From contig NZ_JAKZAL010000018.1 in NCBI RefSeq assembly GCF_022538115.1, positions 50,108 to 114,107 of the forward strand: a stretch of DNA of 64,000 nucleotides, written 5' to 3'. A program made the position numbers and the translations under genes. This stretch comes from Cognataquiflexum rubidum. GTDB taxonomy: Bacteria; Bacteroidota; Bacteroidia; Cytophagales; Cyclobacteriaceae. A model generated the notes under the pieces. That model had not been told where the DNA came from. It did not search any database and saw nothing but the letters and a program-made list of their open reading frames with translations. Of this stretch, positions 18,201 to 24,059 are shown piece by piece (position 1 is the stretch's first letter; each line of letters opens with the position of its first letter).

Positions 18201-20720
18201 GCAAGGGAGTCTGAAATAGAAGTAGCACTTGAGAAAGTTCGGTCGCGATCGCTTGCCATGCACAAAAGCGATGAATTAAAAGATGTAGTATTCTCTGTCT
18301 TTGAGCGGCTGCGGGACCTCCAAATACAAACCGACTCCACCAACATCGTTGTCTATCATGATGAAAGCGAGAAAGTGGAGTTTTGGACGGCCAATGAAAT
18401 GAATTATGCTACGAAATTTTCTCTACCTATGACCGAAAGGTTTTATCCTATAGAAGGCGAGAAATTCAGAAAAGAGCAAAAGGTTTTTCTGCAACATCTT
18501 CCTTTCGAAGAAAAAAACAGGTTTTGGGAAGAGTTATTCGAGACACCAGATTTTCGGAAAGTACCGGAAGCACGAAAAAATTTTTTGTTGGAAAAGACTG
18601 ATTGTTTGACTCAGTTGATTGCTTTTGGAAAGTTTACAGGGATCATGTTAAATCGATATTTTAACACTCCTTTTAGTGTTGGGGAGTTTGAAATCGCAGA
18701 GCGTTTTGCCAAGGTTTTTGACCAAGCTTATACCCGCTTTCTGGATCTGCAAAAGGCTGAAGCCCAAGCAAGGGAAGCACAAATAGAAAATGCCTTGGAG
18801 AAAGTCCGCTCCCGCTCTCTCGCCATGCAAAGTCCCGGTGAGTTGATTGAAGTGGCCCGACTGCTCAGGGAAGAAATGGGAGCATTGGGCGTGGAGGAAT
18901 TGGAAACAAGTTCCATCTACATTCAGGATGAAAGCAGCGGATTGACCCAATGTTGGTTTACCATAAAAAATCCGGATAACCCTGATAAAGCAATTACCGA
19001 CCAAATGACCCTTGACCTTCAGGATACCTGGGTGGGCCGAAAGATGAATGAATTTGTCCGCTCCAAAGCAAAACAAACTTCCATCCTGATGCAGGGTGAG
19101 GAAAGAATAGAATGGATCCGATATTGTGAAGAAAAATCCGACCTGTTTGGGACCAGCAATTTTTATGGAGAGACAATTCCAGATCGCACCTATCATTTGT
19201 ATAAATTTTCCAATGGCTACATCGGTGCTGCTGCTCCCGGAGAGATTTCCACAGAAAGCTGGGAACTATTAAAAAGGGCCACGGCCGTATTTTCATTTGC
19301 CTATACCCGTTTCAGGGATTTGCAGATGGCCCAATCCAGTGCCCGGGCCGCCATGCGACAGGCTTCTTTGGATCGTGTCCGGGCAGATATTTCTTCCATG
19401 CGCAATGCGGATGACCTTGACAGAATTACCCCACTGGTATTCAATGAACTGACAACCTTAGGCATTCCCTTTATCCGATGCGGGGTATTTATTGTGCATG
19501 AGAATAGGAGTAACGTGGAAATTTACCTGTCCACGCCCGAAGGAAAGTCATTGGCGGTGATGACACTTCCCTTTTCTGCCAATGAAATGACCTCCAAATC
19601 GGTAGAGGCCTGGAAAAAAGGAGAAGTCTATGTCCAACATTGGAATCAAACCGATTTCATCAATTGGGGTAAATCCATGCAGGAACAAGGATATGTCAAA
19701 GACCTCAAAACTTATCAAGGTGCTGAAGCTGCACCGGAGTCTCTCCACTTGCACTTTGTACCTTTTGCCCAAGGATTACTGTATGTAGGCTCAACCATAA
19801 GCCTGTCCCAAGAGCAGATTGATCTGGTAAAAGCATTGGCAAAGTCATTTGCCATAGCCTACGCGAGATATGAGGATTTTGTGAAACTGGAAAAGGCCAA
19901 AGCCGAAGTAGAATCGGCGATGAGCGAACTCAAAGCCACCCAATCCCAACTTGTCCAGCAAGAAAAACTTGCTTCCCTCGGTCAACTCACCGCCGGCATC
20001 GCTCACGAGATCAAGAATCCGCTGAATTTTGTCAACAACTTCTCTGAGGTTTCTATTGAAATGATTGAAGAAGCATTGGAAGAGATGGAAAAGCGAGAAG
20101 CGAGAGACGAGACATTGATCCGTGAAAATCTGGAAGATATCAAATCAAACCTTCAAAAAGTCCATCAGCATGGTTCACGGGCCAACGGTATTGTGACTTC
20201 CATGCTGCAGCATTCAAGAGGAGGAACGGGTAAAAAAGAAGCAACCGACCTCAATGCCCTGATCCAAGAGTATGTCAACCTGAGTTTTCATGGAATGCGT
20301 GCCGGAAAAAATCCGATCAATGTCGATATAATCCTGGACTTGGATCCTGAGATAAAGGAAGTATCCCTGATCAAAGAAGACTTTTCCAGAGTAATCATCA
20401 ACCTGTGTAACAATGCTTTTGATGCGATGAAGTCTGTAAAGACGGTGCATACTGCGTCTCTAAGAGTACGCACCAAAAAGCAGGGAGATAAAATAACCAT
20501 CGAAGTCTCCGACAATGGACCCGGCATCCCTGACGACATCAAGGACAAAATCCTGCAGCCTTTCTTCACTACCAAAAAAGGAACCGAAGGCACGGGCCTT
20601 GGGCTGAGTATCACCCATGATATTGTGAAGGCGCATGGGGGGGAGTTGAGGGTTGAGACTAAAGTCGGCGAGGGAACTGATTTTCAAATATTGTTACCTT
20701 TTTATCCCACCGAAAAATGA
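9255..20720 (+). CDS. Giant sensor histidine kinase: SnoaL-like domain, 18 GAF-like repeats, kinase core
   Basis: The frame is uninterrupted for 3821 residues. Order: a SnoaL/NTF2-like domain (about 10-135); a coil; 18 tandem units of about 188 residues (about 172-3553); then the kinase core. Each unit starts with a signalling helix (ALERVRARTMAMHKSEEL-like), runs through a GAF-like alpha/beta region and ends in an RFAKVFEQTYTRFLDLQKAE-like helix. The phospho-accepting His is H3584 in IAHEIKNPLNFV; the N box is IINLCNNAF and the G boxes DNGPGIP and GTGLGLSI. No signal peptide or membrane helix is visible, so it is probably cytosolic. The H-box has K where most neighbours have Q, a subtype shared only with the next gene, which overlaps by 4 bases (ATGA). 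Typical kinases of this class have one or a few sensor domains. GAF-like is my reading of the helix/strand pattern; ligands are unknown. Confidence 0.85.
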   Translation: MKKRNKDRESDALLVYHRYWDSYSNGDLEAFASTLDEGFEMIGTSESEVCHNKDDGIEFFKAQMHEIVGRTDMRNRDIATKEVNGMFLVNETCDFYILGEPEWTFYSRLRLSTLLHETESGWKVIQQHGSLPDMRVQEGETIAFDKISKENLELRDAVRRRTAELENKNRELAIEAALEKVRAVAMGMKNSNAMLDVCRVIAEQLEEFGVTKIRNVQTAIIDEKIGQYLCYQYFPAYGQTTIEDTEYQKSPVEHEMVRQMLASRDGHFTGSLSGKELEEFGLHRKEENHFPDPLLDAASEVSYCFLSIGEGGLGLSLYKEMEAGVLELFKRFHQVFLLAYQRFQDIQKAEAQTREAQIEVAVERVRAQSMAMHHPDELDKVNKEILTQLNWLQIRGLSGVTFYLVDQDGWVKAYDFSSPGNIGNQNSYTLQFDFKKYEMMGYPFKIFEQTDLNYFVADYPLEKLEKAVFEIEEINPEVATVIKEALAKGILTHQWTACARITDGLLGIDLVNPPSEDTKTIVLKIAGAFNQAYQRFLDLQKAEAQAREAQIEAALERVRAQTMAMHSSEDVGKSVVKMFSELTALGVDEGTRFGIGILNHDNENNQLWTARKNGEEVNMHIGNIDMASHPLLKSARKAWKEQIPFHKYVLEEEDLLDYYQMLNKAPDYKIQIPIEKLPKKEIQHCFIFEHGFFYAFSTREFQPELIQITKRFSALFEQTYRRYLDLVRAEAQAREAEIELALERVRARTMAMNHTEELKEVIQVVFDQFVGLNIHVDHAGFILDYKEREDMHIWLADHQQGVPTEITIPYFDSPHWNNYLQAKARQESFFANLLPFEVKNKFYRDLFELIPELTEEAQQAIFSKPALAISTVLLDNVGLYIEHYSMTPYTAEENAILMRFGKVFQQTYTRFLDLQKAEAQARESQIQLALERVRARTMAMHKSQELAEVAVVLYQELKTLGATQDFFECGYVEVDELNNIQRAWSTRPDGSFLKEPYYLPLTGEPVIDARYEAWKQRVPVCHQPVGGKLLKRANEFVIPYMNNQEAAEITSSSAVPDPVHFYCGNFSHGYLNINCGEPLSAEEESLLARFTAVFEMTYLRFLDLQKAEAQARESQIQLALERVRARTMAMQHSDELAESAFVLFQQLQILGLVHERINIGVVKEESKTIDFWITEQGGNQINTRFTGRIDEPTTLSKMYQGWKNNQKLMVIDQTGEDLSNWLKYLKEEIGIPFDPAFLHNRRVQTVGFFSKGMLVLTTPEPLPDEHLQLLEKFAGVFDLTYTRFSDLKQAEAQAREAQIEAALERVRSRSLAMHNSEDLENVILVVSEQLQLLQFRFENVSFGFDTSQMGLNFWLASPSLTRPILMKVPYINNPAFNNPFLARRAGKDFNVDILSREENQEFLQHMFDHSELGNLPEENKKFLLSTSGFARSQSLMKHTILTVGNYALAPYSHDQNAILKRFGIVFEQAYVRFLDLQKAEAQAREAQIEAALERVRSRSMAMHKSEELKEVIQLLFEQFRLLNFKIDSAQFDPNYKENDDLNLWTAAPGQPYSILLNIPYVDSPLFNSIKEAKKRGLSFITQQLSYEDKNQFFRHFFQHIKNIPAERQKLIFDSPGMYRAVVFMENVSLAIQNYSNTPYTEEENEVLKRFGKTFEQVYTRFLDLQKAEAQALESQIEAALERVRSKTMAMHNSLEVGESVATLFEELSTLGLLDVNDRCGIGIMQPNEIMEAWTAAKTPDGKAELTIGHINMKLHPMMVSAYGGWTEKKEINQYILEGEDILSYYDAIRNQSDYKIKRDYFSDQLKIVHTDFYFNEGCLYVFSKNEFSANSIAVFLRFVGVFGQTYRRYLDLQKAEKQAREAEIQLALERVRARSLAMHRSEELADLSLELVKQVQTLGMESWFCAFNIYDDDPRGSIEWGSNGQGTFPQYRTPREGVFLRYFEAGQRGETLLVNEIGEEECPAHYEYLCSLPGVGEQLLQMKAAGIPFPTSQIDHVAFFKYGYVLFITYEPAPESHDVFKRFANVFEQSYTRFLDLQKAEAQAREAQIQLSLERIRAKAMAMQHSDELSDFLTVLFEQFEVLNLRPVNCILSLFDIENNRSTFRMTGKKGATLIASQEIDLDASPVWKQKVENWKSGHPNDVDVLYIPYENLPEIAEIFKEILEKLPEDERPLPVDYPNGEYIIDGYCKYGYLGYAASGPPSEEEKEITRRIANEFGNVYQRFLDLQKAEAQVREAQIQLSLERIRAKAMAMQHSDELSDFLTVVFEQFHVLNLRPVNSQLSFLDFENNRSIFRLTGKNGATLIATQEVDLDASPVWKQKVEEFKAGQPNAVDVLFFPVEMLPQIVEMFKEILEKLPEDDRPTPEDYPNGQYLVEGSFKYGYLGYSTSRPPTEEEKEITRRITHEFGNVYQRFLDLQKAEAQARESQIQLAMERVRARTMAMQHSSELGETSALLFQQIQNLGVPPWSCGFNIWEQGDTVFTSYMGSPDGAILDGFKIPLTEEATFIHFQESRDRGDKLFVDVLEGETLEAHYRYFLSLPEIKKAFEKRAQAGEHHPTFQINHLANFSHGNLLFITYEPCPEAHDIFIRFAKVFEQTYIRFLDLQKAEAQAREAQIENALEKVRSRTMAMQRSDELTDVAGLLFNQVSALGIKTWTTGFNVWSEDNNSYVDYLSLNGEFYEPYTVHTEKAEALKDLSNIRKSGVEFDVLYVEGEKIKQLYLALSGIDEKEYDIMVKDGLLPSQQYEHFVFGAKVSVMFITYEPVPEAHDIFKRLGKVFEQTYTRFLDLQRAEAQAREAKIETSLEKVRSRTMGMQSSEELPEVANLLFTEVRALGIHAWSCGYNILAEDKKTATCWMSSEGTIQTPFQLRLWGENSFDEMGEFVLSDHTMLVQELGDKALEEHYAHMKSFPDLKPTFDEIDRLGLSLPTYQINHLCKFNGGFILFITYEKVPESHAIFKRFTNVFDQTYTRFLDLKKAEAQARESEIEVALEKVRSRSLAMHKSDELKDVVFSVFERLRDLQIQTDSTNIVVYHDESEKVEFWTANEMNYATKFSLPMTERFYPIEGEKFRKEQKVFLQHLPFEEKNRFWEELFETPDFRKVPEARKNFLLEKTDCLTQLIAFGKFTGIMLNRYFNTPFSVGEFEIAERFAKVFDQAYTRFLDLQKAEAQAREAQIENALEKVRSRSLAMQSPGELIEVARLLREEMGALGVEELETSSIYIQDESSGLTQCWFTIKNPDNPDKAITDQMTLDLQDTWVGRKMNEFVRSKAKQTSILMQGEERIEWIRYCEEKSDLFGTSNFYGETIPDRTYHLYKFSNGYIGAAAPGEISTESWELLKRATAVFSFAYTRFRDLQMAQSSARAAMRQASLDRVRADISSMRNADDLDRITPLVFNELTTLGIPFIRCGVFIVHENRSNVEIYLSTPEGKSLAVMTLPFSANEMTSKSVEAWKKGEVYVQHWNQTDFINWGKSMQEQGYVKDLKTYQGAEAAPESLHLHFVPFAQGLLYVGSTISLSQEQIDLVKALAKSFAIAYARYEDFVKLEKAKAEVESAMSELKATQSQLVQQEKLASLGQLTAGIAHEIKNPLNFVNNFSEVSIEMIEEALEEMEKREARDETLIRENLEDIKSNLQKVHQHGSRANGIVTSMLQHSRGGTGKKEATDLNALIQEYVNLSFHGMRAGKNPINVDIILDLDPEIKEVSLIKEDFSRVIINLCNNAFDAMKSVKTVHTASLRVRTKKQGDKITIEVSDNGPGIPDDIKDKILQPFFTTKKGTEGTGLGLSITHDIVKAHGGELRVETKVGEGTDFQILLPFYPTEK
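9770..19915 (+). repeat. Array of 18 coding repeats, each about 565 bases
   Basis: The helix motif A-L-E-R/K-V-R recurs near 9780, 10335, 10915, 11470, 12040, 12610, 13155, 13725, 14290, 14850, 15400, 15975, 16545, 17110, 17660, 18220, 18790 and 19360. Subtypes alternate. Units 4, 7, 8 and 16 share an IPYxDSPxFN-like centre; 3 and 9 share IGHINM/HPL and LEGEDLLDYY; 10, 13, 14 and 15 share an LFITYEPxPEAHDIFKRF end; 11 and 12 are near-copies. The pattern indicates duplication of blocks as well as of single units. Confidence 0.85.
15395..16510 (+). repeat. Two most similar adjacent units (11 and 12) of the giant kinase
   Basis: Units beginning near 15395 and 15965 share most residues along their length: LSDFLTV, NLRPVN, ASPVWKQKVE, KYGYLGY and EEEKEITRRI are in both. 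Other neighbouring pairs share mainly the helices. This is the clearest recent tandem duplication in the array. Confidence 0.8.
20090..20117 (+). repeat. Heptanucleotide repeat at DHp hairpin tip (giant kinase)
   Basis: Period-7 units AAAGCGA, GAAGCGA, GAGACGA, GACATTG encode KREARDETL between the two DHp helices. Confidence 0.6.
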
Positions 20721-23700
20721 AGTCAACAATCGCAGGTTTTTCGCATAAGATAAGAGTCGCTCTATTCATGCTGGCGTTTATGTGTACCCAAGCAGTCTAT
20801 TCCCAACTTTCCGTCAATAACCTGAATTGGTACACAGAAAAAGATGGTTTACCCGGCACCCAGGTAAATAGGATTATTGTTGACCAATTTGGGTATGTCT
20901 GGATCGGAACCATCAATGGTCTGGCGCGCTATGACGGATACAGTTTCAAACGCTTTTACCAAAACCCCAATGATCCAGGATCCATCAAAGGATTGGTGGT
21001 CTGGTCACTTTTCGAAGACAGCAAGGGCAGGATTTGGGTGGGTTCACAGCCAGGGGTCTTAAACCTTTATCATCCATCTACACAATCATTTCGCAATTTT
21101 ACCTTTGGGGATTTATTTGATTCGGAAGTGAATATTGAGGTAGGTATTGTCGACATGGTGGAGGATAAGTCAGGCAGGATTTTTTTTGGATTGACATCCA
21201 ACTATGGGGAAACCATCACTTCTACCGTGCTCTACTTTGATGAAAAAGAAGAAAAATTGAAAAATGTTCCGGCGTCAAAGGGATTAAACATCGATAATGT
21301 AAAAAGCATGGCCGCCGATAGTGAAGGCGGAGTCTGGGTCAGCTGTCTCAGTGGGTTATACAAGTTAGATAGTGTGGGCACCCTGGTCAATTTCAATCCG
21401 CAACCGGACCCGGGGAGCGTTTTCTTAAGCAATGAATTTGATACCCAATTGCGTGGGGATGATTATGGAAATGTCTGGGGCGTTACCAATGTGGGACGAT
21501 TGTTTCGGATCGATGTTGAGACCAATCGATTGGAAATAGTGGCTGCTGCCAATGATTTGGGTAACTATTTTTTCAACAATCTGGTGATCGATAGGAGCGG
21601 GACAATCTGGTTGGGCACAGACCGTGGTATCTTCAAGTTTGACCCCAAAACCAAGGAGATGATTGGTTTGGATGACACAGAGAGTCGGGACTTCCAGTAT
21701 TCGGCAGTCAATACGCTTTCGCTGGATTCCTTTGGATCTTTGTGGATCGGCACAAATTCAACCGGATTGTTCAAGTATGAAGAAAGGGCGATGTTCAGGT
21801 CGTTTTCAAATAGGCGCGATGATCCCTTGTCCTTGACCGGCGGCTGGGTCAATAACATACATGAACTTAAAGATGGGAAAGTATTGGTCACGACTTCGGG
21901 TGGGGGATTTAATATCGTTGATTTACAGAAAAATGAGATCAGACCACTGCCCTATGACGCTATCCTGCCAGGAACATATGCTGCCTTCGGCTTCATAGAG
22001 CATTTGCCCGGAGAAATCATTTTCAGTACCAATGACGGTTTTTTTCAGTTTAGCTACCCGAGCAATCAAGTAAAAAGAATCAACCTTCCCGGAATTCCGC
22101 CGAATACTGTTATCCAGTATTTTCTAAATGATCGGCTAGGGTATCAGTGGGCATTCACAATGCAGGGGATATATAGAAAAAATGGAGCTGATGTTGAATT
22201 TCAGAAAGCAAAGATTGATATCGATCCCGGTGATGAAAACAGCATAAAATCCGCTACGCAAGCCATCGAAAGCGAAAAGTACGGCCTTTGGATCATTACA
22301 AATGATGGCCTGTTTCTATATGACTACACTTCCAACCGGGTCAACCGTATAGGGCGGGATCCCTCAAAGGGAGACGTATTCGTCACGCAAGACGTGAATG
22401 CGCTATATGAAGACCCTACTGGTACTGTTTGGGTCGGGACCTGGCAGGGAGGGTTGAGTCGATTGGATGTGAAAGAGGGGAAAATCAAGACATATACTAT
22501 TGATGATGGGCTGCCTTCGATGAGCATTCAGGCGATTATCGCAGATCAGAAAAACCGGTCGCTTTGGCTCAGCACATTTGAGGGATTGAGCCGTTTCGAT
22601 GTCGAAACCGAGAGGTTTTACAATTATTCAATCGATGAGGGCTTACAGGGCCAACAGTTTGCCGATAGGTCTTACTTGAAGACAAGTGATGGAAAATTTC
22701 TGTTCGGCGGTTCTAATGGCTTCACGGTATTCGATCCCGAATCCGTCAGGAAAGACTCAAAACCCCCCATAGTATTCCTTACCGATTTTAAATTGTTCAA
22801 CAAATCGCTTGTTGTCGGAGAAAACTCCCTCCTCAGCAAACCGATATATGAAACAGAGGCGATCGCGTTGGCCCATGATCAAAACAACATTTCGATCGAG
22901 TTTACTGCACTGCACTTCAGCAACCCGGCGAAAAATCGGTTTGCCTATAAGCTCGAGAACTACGATGAAGAATGGCGGGAGATCACGTCGCTGCAGAATG
23001 CTTTTTATCCAAACCTCCCTACGGGTGAGTACATATTCAAAGTGAGAGCCGCCAACAACAATGGCGTTTGGAATGAAGAAGGGGCTACCTTGAAGATTTC
23101 GATAGGGAAGCCTTGGTGGAGTACCTCTTGGGCCTTCGGGTTTTATGGAGTACTGGTCCTTGCCGGTGTTTTTGGCGCAGATAGGTACTTCAGAAATCGT
23201 GTCATTCAGAAAGAAAGGCAGCGCACCCAAGCGAGAGAACTGGAACATGCCCGTGAAATCGAAAAAGCCTACTCAGATCTCAAAGCCACCCAAGCCCAAC
23301 TGATCCAACAGGAAAAGCTCGCCTCCCTCGGTCAACTTACCGCCGGCATTGCCCACGAGATCAAGAATCCGTTGAATTTTGTCAACAACTTCTCGGAAGT
23401 GTCGATTGAGATGATTGGAGAGACTTTGGAAGAGTTCGAGAAAAGAGAAGCGAGAGACGAGACGCTCATACGGGAAAACCTAGAGGATATCAAATCCAAT
23501 CTTCAGAAAGTCCATGAACACGGTACCCGTGCCAATAGCATCGTGACCTCCATGTTGCAGCATTCCAGGGAAGGAACCGGCAAAAAAGAACCAACAGATC
23601 TCAATGCCCTGATCAAAGAATATGTCAACCTGAGTTTTCACGGGATGCGGGCAGGAAAAAATCCCATCGATGTAGAGATAGTCTTGGATTTGGATCCTGA

Positions 23701-24058
23701 GGTAAAGGAAGTATCCCTGGTCAAAGAAGACTTTTCCAGAGTAATCATCAACCTATGCAACAATGCCTTTGATGCGATGAAGTCCGTAAAGACGCTGCAT
23801 GCTGCGTCTCTAAGAGTACGCACCAAAAAGCAGGGAGATACAATTACCATCGAAGTCTCCGACAACGGCCCCGGCATCCCTGACGACATCAAAGACAAAA
23901 TCCTCCAACCATTCTTCACCACCAAAAAAGGAACCGAAGGCACGGGACTCGGGCTGAGTATTACGCATGATATCGTGAAGGCCCATGGGGGCAGTATTTC
24001 CATAAGTTCAGACGCCAATGGTTCAATTTTCATCATTACTATCCCCAATAACTCATGA
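20717..24058 (+). CDS. Two-propeller (Reg_prop/Y_Y_Y) sensor histidine kinase
   Basis: The product has 1113 residues. A signal/anchor segment (about 11-30) is followed by some 14 Reg_prop strands (WIGTINGLARYDG, WLGTDRGIFKFD, WVGTWQGGLSRLD and others), enough for two seven-blade propellers. A Y_Y_Y domain follows (RFAYKLENYDEEW ... GEYIFKVRAANNNGVW). One membrane helix lies at about 801-822, then a coil and the kinase core (H880 in IAHEIKNPLNFV). This is the periplasmic sensor layout of hybrid two-component systems, but the receiver and AraC parts are absent. The KKGTEGTGLGLSITHD G-box matches the giant kinase rather than the downstream ones. Start and stop of neighbours overlap (ATGA). Confidence 0.9.
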   Translation: MKSTIAGFSHKIRVALFMLAFMCTQAVYSQLSVNNLNWYTEKDGLPGTQVNRIIVDQFGYVWIGTINGLARYDGYSFKRFYQNPNDPGSIKGLVVWSLFEDSKGRIWVGSQPGVLNLYHPSTQSFRNFTFGDLFDSEVNIEVGIVDMVEDKSGRIFFGLTSNYGETITSTVLYFDEKEEKLKNVPASKGLNIDNVKSMAADSEGGVWVSCLSGLYKLDSVGTLVNFNPQPDPGSVFLSNEFDTQLRGDDYGNVWGVTNVGRLFRIDVETNRLEIVAAANDLGNYFFNNLVIDRSGTIWLGTDRGIFKFDPKTKEMIGLDDTESRDFQYSAVNTLSLDSFGSLWIGTNSTGLFKYEERAMFRSFSNRRDDPLSLTGGWVNNIHELKDGKVLVTTSGGGFNIVDLQKNEIRPLPYDAILPGTYAAFGFIEHLPGEIIFSTNDGFFQFSYPSNQVKRINLPGIPPNTVIQYFLNDRLGYQWAFTMQGIYRKNGADVEFQKAKIDIDPGDENSIKSATQAIESEKYGLWIITNDGLFLYDYTSNRVNRIGRDPSKGDVFVTQDVNALYEDPTGTVWVGTWQGGLSRLDVKEGKIKTYTIDDGLPSMSIQAIIADQKNRSLWLSTFEGLSRFDVETERFYNYSIDEGLQGQQFADRSYLKTSDGKFLFGGSNGFTVFDPESVRKDSKPPIVFLTDFKLFNKSLVVGENSLLSKPIYETEAIALAHDQNNISIEFTALHFSNPAKNRFAYKLENYDEEWREITSLQNAFYPNLPTGEYIFKVRAANNNGVWNEEGATLKISIGKPWWSTSWAFGFYGVLVLAGVFGADRYFRNRVIQKERQRTQARELEHAREIEKAYSDLKATQAQLIQQEKLASLGQLTAGIAHEIKNPLNFVNNFSEVSIEMIGETLEEFEKREARDETLIRENLEDIKSNLQKVHEHGTRANSIVTSMLQHSREGTGKKEPTDLNALIKEYVNLSFHGMRAGKNPIDVEIVLDLDPEVKEVSLVKEDFSRVIINLCNNAFDAMKSVKTLHAASLRVRTKKQGDTITIEVSDNGPGIPDDIKDKILQPFFTTKKGTEGTGLGLSITHDIVKAHGGSISISSDANGSIFIITIPNNS
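23440..23467 (+). repeat. Heptanucleotide repeat at DHp hairpin tip
   Basis: Units GAAAAGA, GAAGCGA, GAGACGA, GACGCTC sit at the same place as in the giant kinase and encode EKREARDETL. Confidence 0.55.
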
Positions 24059-24059
24059 G

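Noticed and set aside
18648..19196. A 182-codon open frame on the minus strand inside the giant kinase
   Set aside because: It lies wholly antisense to conserved repeat units with clear protein similarity to each other and has no start context or domain.
9255..20720. The 18-repeat frame as an assembly artefact
   Set aside because: The units differ in sequence and subtype and the frame stays open for 11.5 kb, so a simple collapse or duplication error is unlikely; only units 11 and 12 could hide a copy-number error.
22757..23248. Minus-strand frame of 163 codons inside the propeller kinase
   Set aside because: Antisense shadow of the Y_Y_Y and membrane regions; similar shadows appear opposite the other kinase cores because the cores are alike.
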